64,000 nucleotides of DNA from Flavobacterium sp. (GCF_004295795.1 NZ_SEBR01000010.1:1-64000); one strand, 5' to 3'. Shown: positions 10,043 through 20,158, counted from the stretch's first letter. Numbers and translations: made by a program. Notes: a model not told the origin generated them from the sequence alone.

Positions 10043-10756
10043 ATGACTAAGCTGTCCGTGAATATCAATAAAATAGCCACTTTGCGAAATGCGAGAGGCG
10101 GAAACGTGCCCGATTTGCTCAAGGTCGCCACCGATATCCAGAACTTTGGCGCGCAAGGCATCACGATCCATCCGAGACCTGATGAACGCCACATTCGGTA
10201 TCAGGATGCACGCGACCTCAAAAGCGTGGTTCATACCGAATTCAATATCGAAGGAAATCCCGAGAAGAAGTTTATTGATTTGGTTTTAGAGGTCAAGCCT
10301 GATCAGGTGACGCTTGTTCCTGACGCTGTCGATGCGCTCACCTCAAACGCGGGTTGGGATACGATCAAGAACATCGGTTTTCTCAAAGAAGTAATTTCCG
10401 AATTCAAGCGCAACGGCATCCGGACTTCGATTTTTGTGGATCCGATAGCGGCGATGATCGATGGAGCGGCCGAAACCGGAACCGACAGAATCGAATTGTA
10501 CACCGAAAGTTTTGCCACCGAATACGCAAACGGCAACATGCAAAGTGTCGAGATTTACGCCGCTGCGGCAAAACGCGCGGGAGAACTCAATTTGGGTGTG
10601 AACGCCGGACACGATCTGAGTTTGGACAATCTTGCTTATTTCAATCGCAACATCCCGAACTTGCTCGAAGTTTCCATCGGACACGCCTTGATTTCCGAAG
10701 CTTTGTATCTCGGATTGGAAAATGTCGTCAATATGTATCTGCAACGCCTCAAATAA
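10043..10756 (+). CDS. pdxJ: pyridoxine 5'-phosphate synthase
   Basis: [24 protein letters not shown]...[16 protein letters not shown]...[13 protein letters not shown]. Confidence 0.97.
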   Translation: MTKLSVNINKIATLRNARGGNVPDLLKVATDIQNFGAQGITIHPRPDERHIRYQDARDLKSVVHTEFNIEGNPEKKFIDLVLEVKPDQVTLVPDAVDALTSNAGWDTIKNIGFLKEVISEFKRNGIRTSIFVDPIAAMIDGAAETGTDRIELYTESFATEYANGNMQSVEIYAAAAKRAGELNLGVNAGHDLSLDNLAYFNRNIPNLLEVSIGHALISEALYLGLENVVNMYLQRLK

Positions 10757-11529
10757 TGGACCTACTTTATTCAAGGATCGAAGGCGAAGGAAAACCGCTT
10801 TTGATCATTCACGGATTTTTGGGAACGTCAGACAACTGGAAAACGTTTTCCGGACAATATGCCGCGAAAGGTTATCAGGTTCATGCAATCGACATGCGCA
10901 ATCACGGCCGAAGCTTTCATTCGGATGAATCGAATTACGAAGTAATGGTCGAAGATGTTTGCCGATATGCGAACCATCACGGGATTTCTGCTTTCGATTT
11001 GATCGGACATTCGATGGGCGGAAAGATCGCGATGTTCTTTGCGATGAAATATCCCGAAATGATCGAGAAGATGATAATCGCCGACATCGGACCCAAATAT
11101 TACAAACAGCATCACCAAGACGTTCTTGCTTCTTTGAACGCAGTTGATTTTTCGGTCAAGCCGACGCGCTCTGACGTAGCGGAAATCATGAAAAAGTATT
11201 TGGGAGACGATCAGGGAACGATTCAATTTCTCCTGAAAAACCTGTATTGGATCGAACCCGGACAACTTGGTTTTCGCTTCAATTTGCCTGTCTTGACGAG
11301 TGAAATCGAGAACATCGGACTCGCTTTGCCCGAGAATGGAGCTTTTGAAAAACCGACGCTTTTCCTAAGAGGCGGGAATTCGAGGTACGTGAAAGATGAA
11401 GATATGGAAAACATCAGAAAGCAATTTCCGAAAGCGGTTTTTGCCACAATCAAGAACGCCGGACATTGGCTACACGCCGAAAAGCCTCAGGAGTTTCTCG
11501 ATGCGACTTTGTATTTCCTGGAACAATAA
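10756..11529 (+). CDS. alpha/beta fold hydrolase
   Basis: LLIIHGFLGTSDNWKTF...LIGHSMGGKIAMFFA...AGHWLHAEKP; start overlaps pdxJ stop (TAATG). Confidence 0.93.
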   Translation: MDLLYSRIEGEGKPLLIIHGFLGTSDNWKTFSGQYAAKGYQVHAIDMRNHGRSFHSDESNYEVMVEDVCRYANHHGISAFDLIGHSMGGKIAMFFAMKYPEMIEKMIIADIGPKYYKQHHQDVLASLNAVDFSVKPTRSDVAEIMKKYLGDDQGTIQFLLKNLYWIEPGQLGFRFNLPVLTSEIENIGLALPENGAFEKPTLFLRGGNSRYVKDEDMENIRKQFPKAVFATIKNAGHWLHAEKPQEFLDATLYFLEQ

Positions 11530-11547
11530 ATAAAAATTTTTGCCATA

Positions 11548-11577
11548 AAAAAAGCCCCTCGGTATCGAAGGGCTTTT
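11548..11577. terminator. Bidirectional terminator between convergent genes
   Basis: AAAAGCCCctcg-gtat-cgaaGGGCTTTT. Confidence 0.7.
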
Positions 11578-11600
11578 CTTTTATTCCAAGTTTGAAGTTA

Positions 11601-12890
11601 TTAGTTCTTCAAGACTTTAGTAGTTTTTGTTGCTCCAGTGTCTGAAGTAGCAGTCAAGACGTAAGCTCCTGTTTGAAGAGCAGAGATGTCAACTGACGCA
11701 TCGGCGATAGAAGCGAAATCTTTAGTGTAGACTTTTTTACCTGTAAGGTCGTAAACGCTAACATTTGCAACGTTGAATCCAGAAACTGTTACAACGCCGT
11801 TCGTAGGGTTTGGAGTAACTGAAACTTGAACAGCGTTCGTGTCGTTAGTTCTAAGATTTCCGTCGAATTTGTAGATTCCACCAACTCCGCCATTAACGAA
11901 TCCGCCAGTCCAACCTGTAGTCGCGTCGAAAAACGTGACAGTTGTGTGCTGAACTCCTGTGTCGATAGTCGTGAAAGAAGTTCCGGCGTTAGTAGTGAAT
12001 CTAGAACCTGAGTTTCCTGTAGCGGCACCTGTAGTAACGTAATAGTTAGCTTGTCCCGGTACAGAAGAGATGTTAGGCAATCCTGTCCAAGGTGCAGAAG
12101 CGCTCCAAGTCGTTCCTCCGTTTGTGGTTACGTAGTAAACTGTTCCGTTTGTGATAAGTCCGTTGTTGGCATCGCTGAAAACCAATTGGTGACCAGTGAA
12201 ATCGGCAACCGGAGTTTGAGACGCTGTCCAAGTATTACCTTGGTTCGTGCTCTTGAAGATACGACCGTTGCTCGTTCCGAACCAGATTGTGTTTCCAACA
12301 GCAGCATAAAGATCAGTGTATCCGTATTCTCCAGCAGCGGTTGGCATAGTAAGCAATCCTGTTGGGTTTGTCCAAGTTGTTCCGCCGTCAGAAGTAACTT
12401 TCAATTCAAAACGGTTTCCCGGAGACGGATCTCCCTGAGTGATTCCGTGAGTAGCATCGAAGAAGTGAACGAAGTTGAACCAAGAAGTCCCTGATGCATT
12501 GTAAGTGTTTGCAGGCGTAGATTGCGCCCATGTTGTTCCTCCGTTGGTCGTTTTCCAAACACCTCCAAGACCAGTGTCTCCGTCGAATGCGCCTACGAAT
12601 GCCGTGTTTGCATCAAGAGCGATAACATTCGAAAGTGTGTAAGTCGGGTGTCCGATGTTTACCAAACCTGGCGTCCAAGTGTTTCCGCCGTCAGTAGTTT
12701 TTGTAAATTCCTGAACAACGTTTGTCGGGGCAGCTCCGTCATAAGCCAAAGCCCAAACGGTACTTGCGTCAACGATGTGAATATCATTGATTCCACGTGA
12801 AGCCGTAGGGAATCCTGTATTCTGCACAACCCAGCTTTGAGCCGAAACGAAAGCGGGAGCGATAAGTAAAGAGAGTAATAGTTTTTTCAT
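11601..12890 (-). CDS. T9SS type A sorting domain-containing protein with BNR/Ycf48-like beta-propeller repeats
   Basis: Repeated TT(D/N)GG(N/T)TW motifs; C-term VSVTPNPTNGVVTVSGFNVANVSVYDLTGKKVYT...KTTKVLKN. Confidence 0.92.
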   Translation of the reverse strand: MKKLLLSLLIAPAFVSAQSWVVQNTGFPTASRGINDIHIVDASTVWALAYDGAAPTNVVQEFTKTTDGGNTWTPGLVNIGHPTYTLSNVIALDANTAFVGAFDGDTGLGGVWKTTNGGTTWAQSTPANTYNASGTSWFNFVHFFDATHGITQGDPSPGNRFELKVTSDGGTTWTNPTGLLTMPTAAGEYGYTDLYAAVGNTIWFGTSNGRIFKSTNQGNTWTASQTPVADFTGHQLVFSDANNGLITNGTVYYVTTNGGTTWSASAPWTGLPNISSVPGQANYYVTTGAATGNSGSRFTTNAGTSFTTIDTGVQHTTVTFFDATTGWTGGFVNGGVGGIYKFDGNLRTNDTNAVQVSVTPNPTNGVVTVSGFNVANVSVYDLTGKKVYTKDFASIADASVDISALQTGAYVLTATSDTGATKTTKVLKN

Positions 12891-13047
12891 AATTTTTAAT
12901 AGGATTTGTTAACTCGCTCAAAAGTAGGAAATTATTCTATCGATAAATCGCGGCTGCCATTTTTTTAAAGAAATTAACATCAGTTGCAGAAACGATTTTT
13001 GCCCTTTCGTCAAATTGGGTTAACTTTAAAGTAAAATCTTACGAATT

Positions 13048-13386
13048 ATGAATGTGATACTCCGATTGATAGCAACCGCATTGTTAGTGATGCTACTTTC
13101 TTACTTTCTTCCCGGCGTTGGCGTCGACGGATTTTTCTCGGCCATGGTCGTCGCAATCGTCCTGGGTTTGCTGAATCTTTTCGTGAAGCCCATACTTGTG
13201 CTTTTCACGCTTCCAGTGACGATTCTCACTTTCGGATTGTTCCTGCTGGTGATTAATGCCGTCGTAATTATGATGGTCGATTATTTCGTCGACGGATTCC
13301 GCGTCACATCTTTCCTGACGGCCGTCTTGTTCAGCCTGATATTGTCGGTCGTGCAATCGCTTATTTTTTCGTCCGGCAAGGACTGA
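13048..13386 (+). CDS. phage holin family / YvlD-like small membrane protein
   Basis: 112 aa, four hydrophobic segments, GLLNLFVKPILVLFTLPVTILTFGLFLLVINA. Confidence 0.85.
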   Translation: MNVILRLIATALLVMLLSYFLPGVGVDGFFSAMVVAIVLGLLNLFVKPILVLFTLPVTILTFGLFLLVINAVVIMMVDYFVDGFRVTSFLTAVLFSLILSVVQSLIFSSGKD

Positions 13387-13437
13387 TCGCCTGAAATTTT
13401 ACCGTTGCTTTAACTTGTGGCTCAAATTAAAAAATAC

Positions 13438-13445
13438 TACTTTTG
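13438..13445 (+). promoter_or_regulatory. Bacteroidota -7 promoter element upstream of tig
   Basis: TACTTTTG matches TAnnTTTG; TTG about 20 nt upstream. Confidence 0.55.
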
Positions 13446-13469
13446 CGCCCAATTTTAGCACGTATACAC

Positions 13470-14795
13470 ATGAATATCACGAGAAATAACGTCGACGCTT
13501 TGAATGCCGTCGTTACGGTCGAAATGAAAAAAGCCGACTACGAGCCTCAAGTGGAGAAAGTACTTTCGGATTATCGCAAGAATGCCAACGTTCCGGGATT
13601 CCGCAAAGGTCAGGTTCCTATGAGCCTTATCAAGAAACAATACGGCAAAGCTGTTTTGCTCGAGGAAGTCAACAAATTGTTGCAGGAAAAGTTGAACCAA
13701 TATCTGGTTGACGAAAAGCTCGAGATTTTGGGTAATCCGTTGCCTAAAGTGAACGAAGATTTCAATTTGGACAATGAAGATTTCACTTTCGAATTCGAAC
13801 TTGGGCTTGCTCCGACGTTCGATGTCGATTTGGCATCTGTCAAAAATCTGACACAATATAAAGTGGTTGCCGATGACAAATTGCTCGACGACCAGGTTTT
13901 GCGCATCCGCAAGCAATACGGGAAAATGATCCAGAAAGACGAAGTTGCCGACGGTGACGACATCACCGGAACATTCACCAACGAAGAAAAAGGGATCAAC
14001 GCTCCGGCGACTTTTGCAACCGATGTTTTCAAGAACAAAAAAGAAGCCGCAAAATTCAACGGCAAAAAAGTAGGTGACGTGGTGACTTTGGCCACGAAAG
14101 GTTTGTTCGACGACGACCACAAATTGATGGATTTCCTCAAAGTGGGACACGATGATGTTCACGGACTCGATATCAACGTCGACTTCAAGATCGAAGAAAT
14201 CACGACTACTGAACCAGCCGAATTGAACGAGGAATTGTTCCAAAAGCTTTTCGGAGAAGGTGAGGTCGCCAATCTCGACGAGCTTAAGAACAGGATCAAA
14301 CAAGATGCCGAGACGCAATTCGCGGTTCAGGCCGACCAAAAATTCCTCAACGACGTGACCGAAGCTTTGTTGGCAGGTACGACGTTCGATCTTCCGTCGG
14401 AATTCCTTAAAAAATGGATTCAACAAAATGGCGAAAATCCACTTACTGCAGAGCAAGCCGAAACAGAATACAACCGATCTGAAAACGGACTTCGCTACCA
14501 ATTGATCGAAGGAAAAATCATAACCTCGAACGGATTGCAGATCACTTTCGACGATCTGAAAGACTACACTAGCGTGCTAATCCGCAAGCAAATGGCGCAA
14601 TTCGGACAAATGAGTCCAACTGACGCAGACGTCGACGGAATCGTGATGCGAGTGCTTTCGAACCAAGAAGAAGTGAAGCGTCTGAGCGAGCAGGTCATGA
14701 GCGAAAAAATGCTGAATCTGTTCAAGGAAAAGGTAAAAGCCAAGACGAAAGAAGTTTCTTACGAAGACTTCGTTAAAGCAAGCTACGGCGAATAA
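13470..14795 (+). CDS. tig: trigger factor
   Basis: MNITRNNVDALNAVVTVEMKKADYEPQVEKVL...NVPGFRKGQVPMSLIKKQYG. Confidence 0.96.
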   Translation: MNITRNNVDALNAVVTVEMKKADYEPQVEKVLSDYRKNANVPGFRKGQVPMSLIKKQYGKAVLLEEVNKLLQEKLNQYLVDEKLEILGNPLPKVNEDFNLDNEDFTFEFELGLAPTFDVDLASVKNLTQYKVVADDKLLDDQVLRIRKQYGKMIQKDEVADGDDITGTFTNEEKGINAPATFATDVFKNKKEAAKFNGKKVGDVVTLATKGLFDDDHKLMDFLKVGHDDVHGLDINVDFKIEEITTTEPAELNEELFQKLFGEGEVANLDELKNRIKQDAETQFAVQADQKFLNDVTEALLAGTTFDLPSEFLKKWIQQNGENPLTAEQAETEYNRSENGLRYQLIEGKIITSNGLQITFDDLKDYTSVLIRKQMAQFGQMSPTDADVDGIVMRVLSNQEEVKRLSEQVMSEKMLNLFKEKVKAKTKEVSYEDFVKASYGE

Positions 14796-14820
14796 CTTTG
14801 TAAAAAAAGTAGTATATTTG

Positions 14821-14852
14821 AGCGCCTAAATCCTGTGATTTAGGCGCTTTTA
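14821..14852 (+). terminator. Hairpin/terminator between tig and clpP
   Basis: Perfect 12-bp stem AGCGCCTAAATC-ctgt-GATTTAGGCGCT followed by TTTAC. Confidence 0.75.
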
Positions 14853-14884
14853 CTTTCCATAAAGCATCTAAAGCTCAAACAACT

Positions 14885-15562
14885 ATGAATTACGGTAAAG
14901 AATTCAGGAAGTTCGCCACGAAACACCATGGCGTGAACTCCATGTACTACGATAAAATCGTCGGTGCCATGACGCCGACAAACATGACTCCTTATATCAT
15001 CGAAGAAAGACAGCTCAACGTTTCCCAACTTGACGTTTTTTCGCGTTTGATGATGGACAGGATTATTTTCCTCGGAACAGGTATCGACGACCAGATCGCC
15101 AATATCGTGCAAGCACAGCTTTTGTTCCTTGCAAGTGTGGATTCGGGCAAAGACGTCCAGATCTACATCAATTCACCAGGCGGAAGCGTTTATGCAGGTC
15201 TTGGTATTTATGACACGATGCAATTCATCCAACCCGATGTGGCTACGATCTGTACAGGAATGGCAGCTTCCATGGGTGCGGTTTTGCTTTGCGCCGGGGC
15301 AGCCGGAAAACGTTCGGCTTTGCCACATTCACGTGTCATGATCCACCAACCTTCAGGCGGCGCCCAAGGTGTTGCGACAGATATGGAAATCAACTTGCGT
15401 GAAATGCTCAAATTGAAAGAGGAACTTTACAAGATCATTTCCGATCACTCCGGACAATCGTTCGACCGCGTTCACAAAGACAGCGAGCGCGATTATTGGA
15501 TGAAAGCCGATGAAGCCAAAGAATACGGCATGATCGACGAAGTTTTGAGAAGAAACGTATAA
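14885..15562 (+). CDS. clpP: ATP-dependent Clp protease proteolytic subunit
   Basis: IYINSPGGSVYAGLGIYDTMQ, CTGMAASMGAVLLCAG, HSRVMIHQP. Confidence 0.97.
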   Translation: MNYGKEFRKFATKHHGVNSMYYDKIVGAMTPTNMTPYIIEERQLNVSQLDVFSRLMMDRIIFLGTGIDDQIANIVQAQLLFLASVDSGKDVQIYINSPGGSVYAGLGIYDTMQFIQPDVATICTGMAASMGAVLLCAGAAGKRSALPHSRVMIHQPSGGAQGVATDMEINLREMLKLKEELYKIISDHSGQSFDRVHKDSERDYWMKADEAKEYGMIDEVLRRNV

Positions 15563-15682
15563 GTCGGGAATCAATATCGGGGATGCCAATTTCTGATATC
15601 CGATCCGAATTAAACTAAACAGAAGGCTTGGAAACATTGGTTTTTCCATTGGTTCCAAGCTTTTCACATCTGACAAAAAAAC

Positions 15683-16915
15683 ATGGCAAAAGAAGTATTG
15701 GATTGCTCATTTTGCGGTAGGAAAAAGCCCGAAACCAATTTGCTGATCGCCGGCATTAGCGCGCACATTTGCGACAAATGCATCGAACAGGCTCACGGAA
15801 TCGTACTTGAAGAACTCAAATCGAGCGGACATTCGAAAATCTCGAGTGACCTCGTCTTGAAAAAACCGCGTGAAATCCGTGCATTTCTCGACACTTATGT
15901 GATTGGGCAAGACCAGACCAAAAAGGTCATGTCGGTAGCCGTTTACAATCACTACAAGCGTTTGATGCAAAAAAACCACGATGATGAAGTGGAAATCGAA
16001 AAGAGCAACATCATCATGGTAGGACAAACCGGAACAGGGAAAACCCTTGTAGCCAAAACGATAGCAAAGATGCTCGACGTGCCTTTGGCAATCGTAGACG
16101 CAACGGTTTTGACCGAAGCCGGATATGTTGGTGAAGACGTAGAAAGTATCCTCACGCGTTTGCTGCAAGCCGCCGATTATGACGTGGCCAAAGCCGAAAG
16201 GGGAATCGTTTTCATTGACGAAATCGACAAAATTGCGCGCAAGAGCGACAATCCTTCGATCACACGCGATGTGTCGGGAGAAGGCGTTCAGCAAGCTTTG
16301 TTGAAATTGCTCGAAGGAACGGTCGTGAATGTTCCGCCAAAAGGTGGGCGAAAGCATCCGGACCAAAAATTCGTTGAGGTAAACACCCAAAATATCTTGT
16401 TTATTGCCGGTGGCGCTTTCGACGGGATCGACCGAGTGATCGGAAAACGCCTCAATCGTCAGGCTGTCGGGTACGGAGCCGCGAAAGGACACGACGCGAT
16501 TGACCAGGAAAACCTGTTGCAATACATCATTCCGAAAGATATCAAAGACTTCGGACTGATTCCGGAGATCATCGGACGTTTGCCGGTTCTCACGCACATG
16601 GATCCGCTTGACCGCGAGACTTTGCGAGCAATCTTGACCGAACCGAAAAACGCGCTCATCAAACAATATCAAAAGTTGTTCGCGATGGACGATGTCGATT
16701 TCAATATCACCGAAGAGGCGCTTGATTTCATCGTAGACAAAGCTTTGGAATACAAACTCGGAGCGCGCGGACTTCGCTCGTTGTGCGAGGCGATCCTAAC
16801 CGATGCCATGTACGATTTGCCAAGTTCCGACGAGAAAATCCTCAGGATCGACCGCGCTTACGCAGAAGACAGCCTAACGCGCAACCTTCTGAAAAGGCTG
16901 GAAATCGCATCTTAA
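15683..16915 (+). CDS. clpX: ATP-dependent Clp protease ATP-binding subunit ClpX
   Basis: N-terminal zinc-finger [10 protein letters not shown]...CDKC, Walker [17 protein letters not shown]. Confidence 0.98.
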   Translation: MAKEVLDCSFCGRKKPETNLLIAGISAHICDKCIEQAHGIVLEELKSSGHSKISSDLVLKKPREIRAFLDTYVIGQDQTKKVMSVAVYNHYKRLMQKNHDDEVEIEKSNIIMVGQTGTGKTLVAKTIAKMLDVPLAIVDATVLTEAGYVGEDVESILTRLLQAADYDVAKAERGIVFIDEIDKIARKSDNPSITRDVSGEGVQQALLKLLEGTVVNVPPKGGRKHPDQKFVEVNTQNILFIAGGAFDGIDRVIGKRLNRQAVGYGAAKGHDAIDQENLLQYIIPKDIKDFGLIPEIIGRLPVLTHMDPLDRETLRAILTEPKNALIKQYQKLFAMDDVDFNITEEALDFIVDKALEYKLGARGLRSLCEAILTDAMYDLPSSDEKILRIDRAYAEDSLTRNLLKRLEIAS

Positions 16916-16931
16916 TTATTACGGTTATACG

Positions 16932-17099
16932 TTAATTCAAAAAAAATCCTGCTATCAAGGCAGGATTTTTTTGTTTCGGTAAAATCAGATTTTCTTTGGG
17001 TTTTAGGTAACACCTTCGGTACGGTCCGCATCCATATCGCTTTGGTCCGCACGAAATAAACAATATTCCGGCGGTAGCGATCATCATCATCTTTTTCAT
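16932..17099 (-). CDS. small putative lipoprotein (55 aa)
   Basis: MKKMMMIATAGILFISCGPKRYGCGPYRRCYLKPKE...; lipobox ISC. The 3' end is encoded by the clpX terminator hairpin. Confidence 0.5.
   Translation of the reverse strand: MKKMMMIATAGILFISCGPKRYGCGPYRRCYLKPKENLILPKQKNPALIAGFFLN
16939..16972 (+). terminator. clpX terminator (also overlaps the 3' end of the minus-strand sORF)
   Basis: AAAAATCCTGC-tatcaag-GCAGGATTTTTTT. Confidence 0.8.
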
Positions 17100-17113
17100 T
17101 CTGTCGGTTAAAA

Positions 17114-18640
17114 TTATGTAGCCTTGGAGAACTGCATTTCCTTGAGCTTTTCGAGATAGTCGCGCTGGTTCGACAATCTCGGGATTTTGTGTTGACCGCC
17201 GAGTTTGCCTTGGTCGCGCAACCAATCGTAGAAAAGATTCGGGCGTGCAGTGTTGAGGATTAACGCATTGAGCGTCATATTATTGTATCGCTTGGCTTCG
17301 TAATCTGAATTTAAGGTTTGCAGCGTTTCATCGAGCACTTTCGCAAAATGGCTCGGATCGACCGGCGGATTTCGGAATTCGACCATCCACTCGTGTGCGC
17401 CTTTTTCTTTTCCGTCCATGAAGACCGGAGCGACGGTGTAATCAATGACTTCGACTCCGGTAATTTCGCAGGCTTTCGCAAGCGCGGCATCGGTATTTTC
17501 GACCATCAATTCCTCCCCGAAGACATTTATGTGGTGCTTTGTTCGTCCCGTTATCCGGATGCGATACGGACTAAGCGACGTGAATCGCACAGTGTCGCCA
17601 ATCAAATAGCGCCACAAGCCCGAATTCGTCGTAATGACAACTGCGTAATTCTTGTTCAGCTCGACATCGGCCAAACGGATGGCTTTCTCGTTCGTCGTCC
17701 CAAAAACAGCCATCGGAATAAATTCGTAGAAAATGCCGTAATCCAGCATTAGCAGCAAATCACTCGAACCGTTTTGATCCTGGATCGCGAAAAATCCTTC
17801 GGAAGCATTGTAAATTTCGTAGTACTGAAAGCCTGTTTTCGGAAGTAATTTTCGGTATTGTTCGCGATAGGGTTCGAAACTCACGCCTCCGTGAAAGTAG
17901 ACCTCGAGATTCGGCCACAACTCGTGTAGGTTCGTCTTTTGATTTTCTTCCAGCACGCGGTTCATCAAGACCAAAAGCCAACTCGGAACGCCCGCGAAAC
18001 TCGTGACATTTTCCGTTCGGGTTTCGGCAATTATCGCTGCGAGTTTGCTTTCCCATTCGCTCATCAGCGAAGTTCGGTTGCTTGGCGTGGAACTGAATTC
18101 GGCCCACATTGGCATGTTTTCAATCAAAATCGCCGACAAATCACCAAAAAACGTGTTGTTGTTTTCGTAAATCTGAGAACTTCCGCCCAAGCGCAAACTC
18201 TTTCCGATGAACAATTGGGAATCTTCGTTGTTGTTCAGATACATGCACAGCAAATCCTTGCTGCCTTTGTAGTGGCAGTCTTCGAGCGCTTCTGCCGAGA
18301 CGGGAATGAATTTGCTTTTGGCATTCGTCGTTCCACTCGATTTGGCGAACCATTTGATTGGCGTGTTCCAGAAAACGAATTGTTCGCCCGTTCTCGTGCG
18401 TTCGATCATCGGCTGTAAATCTTCGTACGAAGAAATTGGCACGCGCTCGCAAAACGTTTGGTACGACTTTATCGACGAGAAATCGAATTGCTTCCCGACG
18501 GCCGTCAATTCTGCCGCGCGAATCAAGTTCATGAGCAGTTCTTCCTGAACCTCATTCGGATATTTGAGGAACAATTCAATTTGGTGGATGCGCTGTTTGA
18601 GCACCCACGACGCAATCGAATTGATAATCGGTAGCGGCAT
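17114..18640 (-). CDS. GH3 auxin-responsive promoter family protein (acyl-acid-amido synthetase-like)
   Basis: WFAKSSGTTNAKSKFIPVSAEAL...NASEGFFAIQD...LWRYLIGDTVRFTSLSPYRIRITGRTKHHINVFGEEL. Confidence 0.94.
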   Translation of the reverse strand: MPLPIINSIASWVLKQRIHQIELFLKYPNEVQEELLMNLIRAAELTAVGKQFDFSSIKSYQTFCERVPISSYEDLQPMIERTRTGEQFVFWNTPIKWFAKSSGTTNAKSKFIPVSAEALEDCHYKGSKDLLCMYLNNNEDSQLFIGKSLRLGGSSQIYENNNTFFGDLSAILIENMPMWAEFSSTPSNRTSLMSEWESKLAAIIAETRTENVTSFAGVPSWLLVLMNRVLEENQKTNLHELWPNLEVYFHGGVSFEPYREQYRKLLPKTGFQYYEIYNASEGFFAIQDQNGSSDLLLMLDYGIFYEFIPMAVFGTTNEKAIRLADVELNKNYAVVITTNSGLWRYLIGDTVRFTSLSPYRIRITGRTKHHINVFGEELMVENTDAALAKACEITGVEVIDYTVAPVFMDGKEKGAHEWMVEFRNPPVDPSHFAKVLDETLQTLNSDYEAKRYNNMTLNALILNTARPNLFYDWLRDQGKLGGQHKIPRLSNQRDYLEKLKEMQFSKAT

Positions 18641-18679
18641 TTGTTTTATCTTTACGCACACTAAAATACTACTTTTTAC

Positions 18680-19474
18680 ATGCAGTACGAAGGCACGCTT
18701 TCGAAAATGCCGACCGAAATCGGCAATCCCATCCAATATTATCTAGTGTTTGAAGACAGTTTCCTGAACGTTAACCAATTGCTTGGGCGAGACGTGTCGA
18801 TTTCATTCAAAGGTTATCAGTGTTTGAACTGCTCCAAACGCAAAAAGATTTTCCGACAAGGATTTTGTTACGACTGTTTTTATTCGAGTCCGGAAGTGGG
18901 CGATTGGATCATGCGTCCCGAATTGAGTACGGCTCATTTGGGCATTGCCGACCGCGATCTCGAATATGAGTCAAAAGTGCAATTGACGCCACATGTCGTG
19001 TATTTGGCGCTTTCGAGCGAGGTGAAAGTAGGAGTGACGCGCAAGACTCAAGTTCCGACGCGTTGGATTGATCAGGGCGCTTGCGAAGCTGTTTCGATTT
19101 TGGAAGTTCCGAATCGCTATTTGGCCGGAATCACCGAAGTCGAGCTCAAGAAACATTTCGTGGATAAGACAAATTGGCGAAAAATGTTGCAGAACGAGGT
19201 TTTGACTTTGGATTTGTTGGAGGAGAAAACGCGTATTTTCGACTTTTTGCCAGATGAAGTAAAACCGTTTTTCAATACGGATTTGCACGAACATTTGGTC
19301 ATCAATTATCCGGTTTTGGAACATCCGAAGAAAGTTGTCGGACTAAATTTGGACAAGACGACTTCTTACGCTGGAAAGCTCATCGGGATAAAAGGCCAAT
19401 ATTTGATTTTCTCGGATGGAACGGTTTTCAACGTTCGGTCTTTTGAGGGTTATGTCGTGAATATATCGGTTTAA
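18680..19474 (+). CDS. DUF2797 domain-containing protein
   Basis: CLNCSKRKKIFRQGFCYDCF, VYLALSSEVKVGVTRKTQVPTRWIDQGA. Confidence 0.92.
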   Translation: MQYEGTLSKMPTEIGNPIQYYLVFEDSFLNVNQLLGRDVSISFKGYQCLNCSKRKKIFRQGFCYDCFYSSPEVGDWIMRPELSTAHLGIADRDLEYESKVQLTPHVVYLALSSEVKVGVTRKTQVPTRWIDQGACEAVSILEVPNRYLAGITEVELKKHFVDKTNWRKMLQNEVLTLDLLEEKTRIFDFLPDEVKPFFNTDLHEHLVINYPVLEHPKKVVGLNLDKTTSYAGKLIGIKGQYLIFSDGTVFNVRSFEGYVVNISV

Positions 19475-19600
19475 TCCTCCAAAACCTCTATAGAAAAAAG
19501 CCGCCACCACCCACCCGTAAATTTAGAGGTAATGAGGTTGTGTCGGATACAGAAAATCTGTAATAAATCTTAAATGAAGGTGTCCGATATTTTGAACAGA

Positions 19601-20111
19601 TCAGTCGATTCTCAAAAATTCCCAACCGTAACCGCGCCCGCCGTCGAAAAAAGGGAAGAAAAAGATCATGCCCTATTTCAGATGTCTTGAATCGGCTAAC
19701 AAATTGCCTTTTTCGGACAGCCGAATCCTGATTTTGCCATTTTTGTAGAAGTTGCCCAGCAACAGCGGGTAGACAATCGCATTTCTGTTGAACACGAAAT
19801 AATCGGCCATTATATTTCCTTTCAGAATTTTTTCGTTTTGAATGCTATCTTCCTGGACGAGGCGCACCAATATGCGCGCGCTGTCGACTAACCTTGACGA
19901 AATATAGTCGTCTTCCCGGATCGATTACCCTATCATGAAGAAATCCCAAAACAGATCAGCGTTCGTCGGTTGAAAGTCGCTTGAATTTCTCGTTGAACTT
20001 TTCGAGGTTTGCTGACTATAACGGCGGTAGCTTTTCGGCATTCTCGACTTTTTTCAAGGACGAGCAGCAAGAAATGAGGATTGCTAAAATGGCCATGAAT
20101 AAGGTCCTCAT
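19601..20111 (-). pseudogene. decayed lipoprotein gene
   Basis: Minus strand from ATG 20111: MRTLFMAILAILISCCSSLKKVENAEKLPPL*SANLEKFNEKFKRLSTDER* then another frame: DLFWDFFMIG*SIREDDYISSRLVDSARILVRLVQEDSIQNEK...LADSRHLK*GMIFFFPFFDGGRGYGWEFLRID*; several stops and a frameshift within protein-like sequence. Confidence 0.7.
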
Positions 20112-20158
20112 GATGGTTTTTGAGTTTTGCGAAATTTCCGGATTGTAGCCATTTTCAA

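Noticed and set aside
10354-10755. N-terminal extension of the alpha/beta hydrolase ORF over pdxJ
   Set aside because: Out-of-frame overlap with pdxJ; true start is the ATG at 10756 overlapping the pdxJ stop
13048-13386. Prophage signal from the 'phage holin family' hit
   Set aside because: This family is a common chromosomal membrane protein; no other phage genes nearby
13455-14501. 348-aa minus-strand ORF opposite tig
   Set aside because: Shadow ORF over a confident trigger factor gene
15707-16672. 321-aa minus-strand ORF opposite clpX
   Set aside because: Shadow ORF over clpX
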